From Iris pallida (Eukaryota; Streptophyta; Magnoliopsida; Asparagales; Iridaceae), in NCBI GenBank assembly GCA_029216955.1, contig JANAVB010015600.1:38534134-38598133 (forward strand): a DNA stretch of 64,000 nucleotides, given 5' to 3'. This document shows, one piece after another, positions 23,398-33,251 of the stretch (the stretch's first letter is position 1; every line of letters begins with the position of its first letter). The notes beneath the pieces were generated by a model, which was not told the origin of the DNA, searched no databases, and saw nothing but the letters and a program-made list of their open reading frames with translations. Made by a program: the position numbers and the translations under genes.

Positions 23398-25290
23398 TCA
23401 AACTGATGGTGGTGGAGGTGGGGGAGGTGGCGGAGGCATAACCGTCCGTCCGCAAGAATATAACTGCCCTAGGGCCAAAGTGAGGATCCGTTGTACGTCC
23501 TGGACAGGAACGACGTCTGGAAGATTTGGTGGCACGACAAGAGACACTGTGGTCGGAGGAGGAGCCGGTGTAGTAAGCACTGTGGTCGAAGGAGCAGTCG
23601 TTGGCAGAGACGATGCGGTCGAAGTAGGAGCCGGTGCAGTAGGGGCAGGCATCAGACCTGTTGTGATCAGAGCTCCACCCATCTGCCCCAAATGATCTTG
23701 GAGGGCCACCAGAATCTGTGTAATCTACCATAAGGTGTAGGCGTCGGCAGTATCGTCGGTCTATGGAGGTGGAGGTGGAGGTAGAGGTGATGGAGATAGA
23801 GGAGTCCTGGAATAAACGGACAGCTGGGATGCCAACGATCCGGTACCGTACACGCTGCCCCCTTTTCCTCTACCTACATCTTGTATCCACAAGTCGTTCC
23901 TCACAACCTACGACGGTGGCTGACTAGTCCCAGCTATCCCCTCGGCAGTCCCTTCCTCACCGACTCGACTCTCTAAAGTCTCATAAGTCTCCTATATTTT
24001 TATAGGTGAATAGATTTAGAGTTAATGTTGGTATTTTATTTTTGATGTAAGTATTGTTATGGTTATGTTCTCATACGTCTCTTAAACTATTCTTTAATTT
24101 ATAATGCTACTTAGGGTTATGATTTAGAGTTAATATTCATATTAGAGTTCAAACTAACTATTTTGGTAAACTAAATATAGTTAAGTACGTAAAGACGAAG
24201 AAGAAATGTAATTAGATATATAGGACTCGGAAAACTTACATAGGCTTTGGTCGCATGATTATCTACGAGCTTCCCATCCTTCTTTCGCTTATGGGTACGC
24301 TCAAAAACTTTAGGGAAGTCCACGTCGTTCGGATCTCCGCCTGCCTTGGCGACCTCCTCGTACCGTAACAATTAAACATCAATTTATAACTAAACAGTAA
24401 ACTTAAACAATTCAGGAAATAATAAATAAGAATACTCACCAGCCGTCGAAAATGCTCTGTAATTAGGATGGATCCACCTGTGTGGTGACCACCCTTATCA
24501 CGGGCAGCCTTTGCCCTCTCACACTTGGCCTTATAGGCCGGAGTGTCCATCTTCTTCTTCATCTCCTCCCAGAATTACTCCTTCAACCACTCCTTGCGTC
24601 GATCACTATTAGTGTAAACAACGCCATCTGGTCGTTGACCATCTCTCTCAACCTCTTGTTGCCAACGGACTTGTAGCACTTCCGAATTGTCTGATCTCTA
24701 TGCGCCGGCACCAGTACGACTTCTGCAAATAATGACAAATAAAAAAATGAGCAAATATTTAAGAAATATTGTAAACAAAGATGATATTATTTAAACATAC
24801 CTCAAGCATCTCGAGGCAAATAAACCGTCTATCAACTGGGATGTCCCCGAAGTTCAGATAAAGACTATGGAATTGTCGACGCATCAACTTCCCCAAATCT
24901 CTACCAGCCAGGACTGGAAAGATCCTGGAATAAACAAAACAATATACGATTAGATAATGAATAGAGTATGAATAAATGTGTCTACTAACACTAGTATACG
25001 TGTGTCGTTCTATCGGCCCACAGCTCGGTACGAGTGATATTGGTTGGCCGCTCTGGCAGAGTAGGAGGGTCTGCAAATCCTGGTCGACGTATGTACACTC
25101 CACGGTCGACCAAAAGGCCAGGATATGGGTTTGTCGTAGTAGGAGCGACATGTGTAGTCTCCGACGTAGAAGACGAGGCACCAGCACCGGTAGGAGTAGA
25201 TGCTAAAGGAATATCAGGGCTAGCTCCGTCGACTGAAGAACGAATGAACGGCGGAGATAAGCCATCCTCCTCATCAACCAAATCGGACTC
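23398..25290 (-). pseudogene. CACTA3 second gene, plant transposase Ptta/En-Spm type
   Basis: Read right to left: an acidic, Ser/Thr-rich N-terminus (SESDLVDEEDGLSPP), GRDLGKLMRRQFHSLYLNFG, KCYKSVGNKRLREMV, CERAKAARDKGGHHTGGSI, TEHFRRL, DVDFPKVFERTHKRKKDGKL, RGKGGSVYGTGSLASQL and a Pro-rich C-terminus of more than ten consecutive prolines. Short AT-rich introns with GT and AG ends separate these blocks, as in CACTA2 and CACTA5. Stops (for example near 24578, 23900 and 23730) disable it. The protein presumably bound the AGCGACG subterminal repeats. The Sirevirus A LTR begins about 20 bp upstream of the preserved N-terminus. Confidence 0.82.
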
Positions 25291-25579
25291 GCTAACAGAT
25301 AATCTTCATAGTCTAGTTTTCTCTGAATTTCAGCTAACAGATAATCTCTTAAAGCTCTCCTACAAAAAGATCTGTCTATTCAAGTTGAGTCATCAAAGCC
25401 TTATGGTCGTTCCTAAAAGAAGACTGAAGAAAAGACCAGCGCTCCTTAAAGAAAGCTCTCAAAAGAATCAAGATTTCGAGTCTGTACAAGGTCTAGGTCT
25501 TTCTGTATAAACACCTAAGGTTGGATGACAAACATAGAGTTCTTCTATTTTTTAGTCAAAAATCAATGTCTAAAGAAAC

Positions 25580-25960
25580 GTCTTACCGAAGGTATACCGC
25601 TGTCTATCGACGGTATACCATTTCTGAGCCACAAAAATGTTCTGCGACAAACCTCGACATACCGACGGTATACCGCTTTGTAAGCCACAAAATATTCTGT
25701 GACAAACTTCGGCATACCGACGGCATACAACAGTATACCGACGGTATACCGTTTTATGAGCCACAAAATATTCTGTGACGAACATCGATATACCGACGGT
25801 ATACCGCTGCATACCGATGGTAAACCACGTCATCTGATTTGATTTTTTTAATAGACAAATACTAGCATTAAATGCTCCCAACGGATAAAATTATTACCGT
25901 TACTGTTCTGAACGAAATATCGACGGTATGCTGGTCCATACCGACGGTATGCCGTCTGGG
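25580..25960. repeat. Palindrome-bearing repeat cluster in the U3 of the Sirevirus A LTR
   Basis: Units of about 57-72 bp combine ACCGACGGTATACCG with a linker TGAGCCACAAAATATTCTGT. CGGTATACCG is a perfect 10-bp palindrome; exact or one-off copies occur near 25588, 25613, 25668, 25740, 25797, 25925 and 25945. They lie upstream of the TATA box, where enhancer elements are expected. CG-containing palindromes in the LTR are a described Sirevirus feature. The same array is in the 3' LTR (54070-54470). Confidence 0.85.
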
Positions 25961-26002
25961 TTATGTTCAGGAGCATTAAATGCTACCCTCTCTTGGTTTT
26001 CT

Positions 26003-26010
26003 ATATAAAT
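26003..26010 (+). promoter_or_regulatory. TATA box of the Sirevirus A 5' LTR
   Basis: TATATAAAT lies about 40 bp downstream of the last palindromes. The 3' LTR has TAAATAAAT at the matching place (54512), a weakened box. Transcription would start about 30 bp further on. Confidence 0.7.
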
Positions 26011-26483
26011 AGATTCCTTCCTTCCATTGAAGGCTATCCACTTAAGCCATAAATTTCTCAACAACTAAGAGCTCCACCATTACTACTATACCCAAGCTTT
26101 TAATTGTCATCCAATCCAAAAGTGCTAGAGTATTCAAGAGTTGTACTTTTCGATCTTCAAGTATTGTAGAAGATCAACAGTTTCTTTTTTTTTCTTTTGA
26201 AGTTGATGAGCCTTTGTAAGAAAACTCGTGTGTAAGAAGTTGGCGAGTTCTTCGGATCCAAATTCGTTTAGAAGTTGGCGAGTTCTTCGGATCCAAACTC
26301 GTGTGTAACTATTTATTCAATAGTAGATTTAAGCCGGAGAGAGTTCCGGGACTAGATTGTCTCTAGGGAAGAGACCAGGATACATCGAGTGTTTGATTTT
26401 CTCACTCACTCTTATTTTACTTTAGTGATATAGCTTACTTGTGTTTAATTTTATTTTATTTCCCTATTCACCCCCCCTCTAGG

Positions 26484-26720
26484 CACTACTAAAATCTGCG
26501 CCATTAGCGATGTAAATTTAGCGACGTTCGTATAACGTTGCTAAATTGTGCAGATTAGCGACGTTTAATTAAAACAACGCTAATAGTCGCTACTAGCGAC
26601 GAAAATAGCGACGTGACAACGACGTATATTAGTTACATGAGTTAGTCGTCGCGAAACGACGCTATGACGTCGCTAATAGCGACTAATTTAGCGACGTTAA
26701 AATGAACGTCGCTAAATTCT
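26484..26720. repeat. Left terminal and subterminal repeats of CACTA4
   Basis: The terminus is followed by about ten copies of TAGCGACG / CGTCGCTA in both orientations within 230 bp. Confidence 0.92.
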
Positions 26721-26879
26721 AATTAAATTCCCCCCCAACAATTCATTTCCCCCTATTTTTCTATCTCACTCTCTCTTCTTCCCCCCTTCGGCACTCTCAC
26801 TCTCTCCGGTGCCCTCACTCTCTCCGGCGACTCTCTTCCCTCTCCGGTACGTGACTCTCTCTCTCTATATATATTTTGG

Positions 26880-27400
26880 TTGTTGGTGGTTGTGGAGGTA
26901 CAGGTGGCTCGGGGGGAGGGGCAGGGGGTACAGGTGGTTGGGGGTGAGGAATGGTCCGATTGGGGGGGTAAGGGACAGGAGGATGTAGGTGGTTGGGTGG
27001 TGAGTGGGGGGTGGCCGGGGGGTAGGGCAGGGGGGTGAGGGCGGCTGGGGGTGAGGAGGGGGGCTGGAGGGAGGGGAGGGTTAGGGTTCAGGTTAGGGGT
27101 AGGTGTATGTGGGGGGGGAGGGGTGGAGGGTAAGGGCGGCTGGGGGAGGGGAGGGTTAGGTTTCGGGTTAGGGGTGGGTGTGTGGGGGGGGCGGGGGAGG
27201 GCGGCTGGGGTGAGGAGGGGGGCTGGGGGGAGGGAAGGGTTAGGGTTCGGGTTAGGGGTGGTTGGTGGGGGAGGAGAGCGGGGGGGTGAGGGGTACTGGG
27301 GAGGGGAGGGGGCTGGTGGGGGAGGGGTTAGGGATAGGGTTCGGGTTAGGGTTAGGGGTGGTATAGGGGGGAGGGGTGCGAGGGGGCTTGGTCAGGGGCA
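26880..27400 (+). other. G-rich, strand-biased block with telomere-like GGGTTAGGG motifs
   Basis: About 500 bp of the plus strand consists mainly of runs of three to nine G, with GGGTTAGGGTTCGGGTTAGG types near 27080, 27165, 27240 and 27340. C is almost absent. The block is built of diverged repeats of about 75-90 bp. Such sequence can form G-quadruplexes. ORFs through it are low-complexity artefacts. Confidence 0.8.
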
Positions 27401-27603
27401 CCGATAGTGCCGAAAAATCTGATAATTTAGTAATAATTATTTGTTTTTCGACACAAAAAAATCTGATACTCCGATTCGAAAGCACCGATAGTGCCGATAT
27501 TTGTAACAAGTAGTTTTGTTGGTTGGTTAATTGGTAACATTTTATTCATGAAATGGATTGGATTGGTATTATTCTAGATACGAAAATCCAACCCATTTCC
27601 TTC

Positions 27604-29190
27604 GGCAATGTTGATACAACAACCTATAATTATATCTTTTAGTAGTAGATGATGTCTTAGTATTACATTATGTGGGTTCATCTTGATTCTGTTATATCCT
27701 TCAGATACTAGATTCGATAAGAACATATACTACACCATATGTACAGAACATAGATAATTCATACTAATGTATGCTAGAATGGATTTTGGGTTGTGTTCTG
27801 AGCCATCCGTTCTGACACTTAAAATAGATATGAATTAGTACTGTGTGTCAATCTTTGTTTTTGTATTTTTAGCAAATCCAGGGATTGGATTCTGTATTTT
27901 ATATTTTGGATTCTGTATTTTGGCTCCAGCTCCATTTGTATTAAGCTACGGTACGATATGGTAAACAGGACATAGTCCCTGCAGCCATTCGACTGGCGAG
28001 GCAGAAACTATGTAGCCGTAGATAAAGTTGACTGTCCTCCGACCCTCATCCCTCGGCAATGATGATATGACAACCTATCACTATATCTTATATAGTAGTA
28101 GATGATGTCTTAGTATTACATTATGTGAGTTCATCTTGTTTCTGTTATATTCTTCAGATACTAGATACGATAAGAATATATACTACACCATATGTACAGA
28201 TCATAGACGATTCACACTAATGTATGCTATAATAAATTTTGGGTTGTGTTCTGAGCCATTCGTCCCCATACTTGGCAATTAAGCTTGTGAAATATATCAT
28301 TGAAGAGCATAAAACTTTTGGTCGTTACTGTAAAAAGTACAAACTGACATGAACTGACGCACGAAACGGAGGAGATCAAAGCTGTAACAAGTAAAGTTGT
28401 GTTTTGGATGTTATACTCTTATAAGCTCTTTGAGCCCCTTATTTTCGTGCATCAGTTCATGTCGGTCTTTACTTTCTGCAGTAACTTCCTCTAATTAACC
28501 TCCATCCCTTGGCAATGATGATACGACAACCTATCTTGATTCTGTTATTATAGTAGATGATGTCTTAGTATTACATTTTATGGGTTCATCTTGATTCTGT
28601 TACATCCTTCAGATACTAGATTCGATAAGAACATATACTACATCATATGTACAGAACATAGATGATTCACACTAATGTATGCTAGAATAAATTTTTTGGT
28701 TGCGTTCTGAGCCATCCATTCTCACACTTAAAACAGATATGAATTAGTACTGTGTGTCAATCTTTATTTTTGTATTTTTGGCGAACCCAGGGATTGGATT
28801 CTGTATTTTATATTTTGGATTATGTATTTTGGCTCCAGCTCCAGCTCTATTTGCATTAATCTACGGTACGACATGGTGATCAGGACATAGTCCCTACAGC
28901 TATTCGATTGGTGAGGCAGAAACTATGTAGCCGTAGATGAAGTTGACTGTCATTTGACCCTCATCCATCGGTAATGATGATATGACAACCTATCACTATA
29001 TCTTATATAGTAGTAGATGATGTCTTAGTATTACATTATGTGAGTTCATCTTGATTCTGTTACATTCTTCAGATACTAGATACGATAAGAACATATACTA
29101 CACGATATGTACAGAACATAGACGATTTACACTAATGTATGCTAGAATGAATTTTGGGTTATGTTCTGAGCCATCCGTTCTCACACTTGG
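27604..29190. repeat. Large internal duplication in CACTA4, about 900-bp unit with a repeated half-unit
   Basis: A segment of about 220 bp (ATGATGTCTTAGTATTACAT, then CTAGATTCGATAAGAACATA, then GTTCTGAGCCATCC) occurs four times, near 27604, 28053, 28510 and 28970. A second segment of about 225 bp (GGATTGGATTCTGTATTTTA, then GGACATAGTCCCTGCAGC) occurs at about 27826 and 28730. The order is A-B-A-C-A-B-A, consistent with one tandem duplication of about 905 bp plus the foldback segment C. No coding capacity is evident. Confidence 0.88.
28321..28490. other. Long imperfect foldback (hairpin) in CACTA4
   Basis: The arm at 28324-28366 (ending GACATGAACTGACGCACGAA) pairs with the reverse complement of 28442-28484 (containing GACATGAACTGATGCACGAA) with about six mismatches over 43 bp. 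Pairing continues inward with more mismatches (GGAGATCAAAG against CTCTTTGAGCCCC), leaving a loop of about 30 nt. It could be a small inverted-repeat element or a hairpin RNA source. Confidence 0.75.
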
Positions 29191-29310
29191 CAAAAAATCG
29201 AATATAACATTTTTATCTGCTTTCAAAAATGTACTCAAACGAGATGGTGGTTCCTTTAGATAGCTTGCTTATGTTATAATTATATTCTTTATGAATATCG
29301 ATCTTACCAG

Positions 29311-29544
29311 ATGGCACCCATGACCCGAGCAGCGGCACGTCGATTGAGGGAAACACTGAATGCCGAGGTGGCTCCTCCTACTGTTAAGGAGGAAGTAGCA
29401 CCGGTAGCTAGTGAGACCGGGAGTTCCATTCATCCAGCACCTGCAGTGGACTGCATATCTCCTGGCGCCGTCTATCCCACTTATTCGAAGTGGTTGCATC
29501 ATCGTATTACTGAGCATTTGCGTGAGCTGCGTGGTTGTCATTAG
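29311..29544 (+). CDS. Short orphan ORF (77 codons) in CACTA4
   Basis: It starts MAPMTRAAARRLRETLNAEV, has a Pro/Val/Glu-rich middle (PPTVKEEVAPV) and ends LHHRITEHLRELRGCH. Its base composition is more even and coding-like than the AT-rich surroundings. I do not recognise it. It may be the first exon of a captured gene or a remnant of an element gene; MTRAAARRLRE resembles the start of some gypsy gag or plant nuclear proteins, but this is weak. No intron signals or downstream exons are evident. Confidence 0.3.
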   Translation: MAPMTRAAARRLRETLNAEVAPPTVKEEVAPVASETGSSIHPAPAVDCISPGAVYPTYSKWLHHRITEHLRELRGCH

Positions 29545-29741
29545 TGTAGTATAGTTTTATGGATGTATTTTGTATTGGACTATTGGTACTTATTTTGTAT
29601 TGGACTATTTGTATTGGACTATCTACTAGTTTGTTTCTTTTTTGGAATTACAAAACATATATGAATTAGTACTGTGTCAATCTCTGGATTGTATCTCCAG
29701 CTCCATTTGCATTCTGGATTCTGGATTTTTTTTATTTTTTA

Positions 29742-30154
29742 ACTTAGCGAAATTCTTAGCGACGTTCTTAGTGTCGCTATTACGTAGCGAAGTTTATGAA
29801 CATCGCTAATAACGTCGCTAAATTGCTGATGTGGCAAAAAATATTTTCTCGCCAAAACGTCGCCAAAACGTCGCTAAATTGTCGCTAAACAGCGACCACA
29901 AACGAACATCGCAAATAACGTCGCTACTTAGCGACGTTTGTAACGTCGCAAATAACGTTGCTACTTAGCGACGTTTGTAATGTCGCTAATTTACGTCGCC
30001 GTAGCGATATTTTGCGACATTTTACCGATTAGCGACACACTTTTTTCGTCGTTTCCAAAACAACGCTAGAAACGTCGCTAACTTAAATTAGCGACGTTTT
30101 GGTCGGCATTAGCGACGTTTACAAACGTCGCTAATGGAGCAGATTTTAGTAGTG
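29742..30154. repeat. Right subterminal and terminal repeats of CACTA4
   Basis: Dense AGCGACGTT / AACGTCGCTA motifs occur in both orientations and end with AGATTTTAGTAGTG at 30154. Confidence 0.92.
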
Positions 30155-30167
30155 AAGGTTCTACAAT

Positions 30168-30180
30168 TGGTATCGGAGCC
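30168..30180 (+). promoter_or_regulatory. Primer binding site of Sirevirus A
   Basis: TGGTATCGGAGCC lies two bases after the end of the 5' LTR and matches the plant initiator-Met tRNA 3' end complement (usually TGGTATCAGAGC) except for one base. Confidence 0.9.
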
Positions 30181-30219
30181 TCGTTCTTTTGATTTGGATT
30201 TACACCCTTAGAGTGATCC

Positions 30220-31531
30220 ATGGCCACTAACCCTAGTATCAACACATTCCGCAATGAGGGACACTCCATAAATAGTCCTCCTCTATTTGATAGAACCAAC
30301 TATAACTATTGGAAGATTAGGATGAGCATTTATCTGAAGTCCATAGATTTTGATTTATGGGATTGTGTGATAAATGGTCTCCCTACTCCTTTCGGAGTTA
30401 TTGAGGATGTTGTGTCTGACACCCTTAGGGATAAACTTACTGAGAATATCAAGAAGCTTGCTAGTCGAGACACTAAGGCTATGAACGCTCTTTACTGTGC
30501 TCTCGATAGCAGTAAATTCAATAGAATTTCTACTTGCAAGACTTCAAATAAAATTTGGAAGTTGCTAGAAGTCACTCACGAAGGAACGTCACAAGTGAAG
30601 GAATCAAAGATTAGTAGACTCACACAAGAATATAAATTTTTTAAAATGAAACAAGATGAGTCTATTACTTGCATGTTTACTCATTTCGGTGATATCATTA
30701 ACCCTCTTTCTTCTCTTGGTAATGAATATCCTGCTCATGAAAAGATCAGAAAAATTCTCAGAGGATTGACTAAAGGATGGAGTCCTAAAGCTATCGCCAT
30801 CATTAAAGGGAACGACTTGACAACCATGAACCTTGAGACCCTCATAGGGAAGCTTATGACTCATGAACTTGACATGAAAGATCAAGAGGAATCATCCATG
30901 CAAGAAAAGGAGAAGGAGAAGGCCAAAGAAAGGAGAAGTCTCTGGCTCTCAAGGTTACAAAATCCTACTCAAAGGATAGCTCCGACGATAACGAGTAGGA
31001 AGATGATGAAGAAATAGCTCTTACCGCAAAGCATTTCTGAAAGTTCCTCAAGTTCAATAAAGCCAACCGCTTTAGACGGGACAACGATGAAGATCCTGCT
31101 TGCTACCAATACAGGAGAACCGGACACATCAAGAAAGATTGCCCTATGACAAGAAAAGACTCCAGTAAGTATGAGAAGTCTAACAAAGAAAGCTCTTCCT
31201 CCAGAAAATATGCCAACACCAGCATCTGGTGTGAAAGTGATGCTAGCGATTCAGACAATGACAAATAATGCAAACACAATACAAATTTTTGCCTCATAGC
31301 AACCGATGAGGTACTCGATGATCTCTCTTTGAATACTCTCTCTTATGATGACTTAGAAAATGCCATTCTTGAACTACACAAGGAACACAAAGGTGTTAGA
31401 AATAAGTACAAGAAATCTCTAAAAGAGGTTGAGGCACTCAAACTAGAAGTAGAAAGACTCTCCAACATCATTATTGATGTAAAAGGGAAATCTCCTGCCT
31501 CTGACACGGATGAGATAGAATCTTTGCGACT
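30220..31531 (+). pseudogene. Sirevirus A gag, N-terminal part to the coiled coil
   Basis: Gag forms the cytoplasmic particle that packages element RNA. It starts MATNPSINTF, followed by the copia-type gag signature FDRTNYNYWKIRMSIYL and WKLLEVTHEGTSQVKESKI (30220-31017). After a frameshift near 30950 there is an acidic stretch, a first zinc knuckle at about 31105 (CYQYRRTGHIKKDC, second Cys replaced by Arg) and a coiled coil (LHKEHKGVRNKYKKSLKEVE, then LKLEVERLSNIII). Stops at about 30991, 31041 and 31266 disable it. The coiled coil is cut at 31531 by the solo LTR and resumes at 48041. Confidence 0.9.
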
Positions 31532-33251
31532 CAAGATGTAACTCCACTTTTCTAAATTGAGTTTTCTCCTGTAATTTACTTAAGATTTTATCTATTTTTC
31601 CATTAAAGATTTTTTAATTATTTAAATCCTTTTAACTATTTTAGTTAATGAATTGAATATTCTATTTAACTATTTTCAAATTATTAATTTATTCCTAATT
31701 TTATTTCCCATTTAATCTCCTTGGGATTTGTATCACTCAGTGATATTGGGCCTATCATTAATATTTCCTTCTTAAACCATTTCAACCAGCCAGCCCATTC
31801 TCTTATTCAGTCCAACTGCAATTATAGGCCCAGTCAGCCCGGCCTATTAATTAATGGGGCGCGAGTTTTAATCCCATAATCTAATAGTCTCTGACCCGGC
31901 CCACTTGTACAGACCGTTAAGATATAAACCTCAATTTTTTGTTTATTTCACGTTCAAATTTTCCCTCCATTGCTGTGGGACGAAGACGAGGATTTCTTCA
32001 GCTGTCGTAGCAACTGCCTGCCTGCCCAACTGTCTTGATGCTGCCCACGCACCGGCCTGCCCGGACGTCCGTTCTCTATAAATTGGCTTCAATTTCCTTC
32101 TTCTTCTTCGTTCACATTTCACAGAGGAGTCCTGTAGAAATCTTTCTTCGCCATTCTCTTTCTTCGAGCTTGAATCGAGAGCCATGGCGACTGGGATCAT
32201 TTTGTGGTGAAGACGAAGATCCGCAGCAGGAGTTGTGCTCCTTAATAGGTCAGTTTCGTTCTTATTTTAGCTGTTCTTCCATCCTTTCTTCGAAAATTTC
32301 CTTCGATAATGTTGATCTCTAACAGAGACTCGAGAGATCAGCAGAACTTTGAACCAATCGATCGATACAGTTGGGCATTCAATTCAGTAAGTCCTCATTC
32401 CCTTTTCTACAATTTCATGGAAAATTTGAATTCAATTGAAGAGATCTGCTGATTTGATCAAATTATGGATCAGTTTGATTATTCGTGGAGCTTTTGTTGG
32501 TTTGGAAGATTGAGTTGGTGAGTTCTGATTGATTCATGTAAATTTTCTCCAATTTGGAGTCGTTATGATTCAAATAGGTCTCACGAAAATTTCTTCTTAT
32601 TTCTGCATTCTTTCTGTTCGATGGAATGCCTGTGTGGGACTGCTTTCAGCTCTGGACTCGGGAAAATTTGTATCGGACTCTGCAGGGTACCTTGGGGACT
32701 CGGGTATGTATATTCTTAATCCCTTGCTATATTCTTCCTACTTTGAATCATGTATCTTTACGTCGTGTCTAGTAGGGATGTTGTTCAAGTGTTGGAATTA
32801 TGTCCTCTTTACAATTACAACTGCTATGTACAATTTTGCGTATGCAACCACTGTAGGCTAGTTATTAGATAGATTATTGATATACCAAACTGTTAATTAA
32901 TAGTAATGTCAGTTCAAGTATTAGGGTGCTGTCCCCACTCAGCTGATACAGGGAATTTCTTGTTTCCTAAATTCTTCATGTATGGTGTGAATCAGTAGCA
33001 TCTGGATTGAGTGTAGGTAATGTGCGACTAAATTTTGTGCCGTGTCCAGTTCTTAGGGAAGTATGAGAGAACTTGCAATGTGACTGAGATGATGAATAGG
33101 TAAACTTAATCTTTGTGACTGATAGATTTAGGAACCGAGTGTAGATTCATTCGAGTGAACCTAGTAACTTAGGTAGGGTGTTGATTTATTTGTTGAATCT
33201 GATTTTATCTGTGCAATATTGGTTCATTTTTACGAACCTGAGATTTCAGGT

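Larger units (their letters stand above)
26484..30154. mobile_element. CACTA4, non-autonomous CACTA element in the Sirevirus A 5' LTR
   Basis: The termini are near-perfect inverted repeats: CACTACTAAAATCTGC followed by GCC on the left and TCC on the right (read inward), then ATTAGCGACG. The flanking 3-mers AGG (26481-26483) and AAG (30155-30157) differ by one transition, an aged target duplication. It sits about 10 bp before the end of the LTR. It has no tnp2 or Ptta-type gene. The inside holds a G-rich block, a large internal duplication, a foldback and one short ORF. Confidence 0.93.
25309..30165 (+). repeat. 5' LTR of Sirevirus A, interrupted by CACTA4
   Basis: It matches the 3' LTR at 53799-55008 along its length with a few percent differences by eye. 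LTR sequence is 25309-26483 and, after CACTA4, 30155-30165 (ending TTCTACA, next to the primer site). It contains the palindrome cluster, a TATA box and a duplicated segment (GAAGTTGGCGAGTTCTTCGG at about 26237 and 26272). Confidence 0.9.

Noticed and set aside
25580..25960. Regularly spaced repeats that look CRISPR-like
   Set aside because: Plant LTR with palindromic promoter repeats; the spacers are themselves similar and the array occurs in both LTRs.
27080..27360. Interstitial telomere repeat array
   Set aside because: Only scattered GGGTTAGGG phrases in diverged G-rich units, not a run of the plant telomere unit.
27051..27509. Gly/Arg-rich ORF and its Pro-rich shadow
   Set aside because: Artefact of G-run DNA in CACTA4; no coding signature.
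28321..28490. Annotating the foldback as a microRNA gene
   Set aside because: The stem is visible, but without small RNA data or conservation the call would be unsupported; kept as a finding only.
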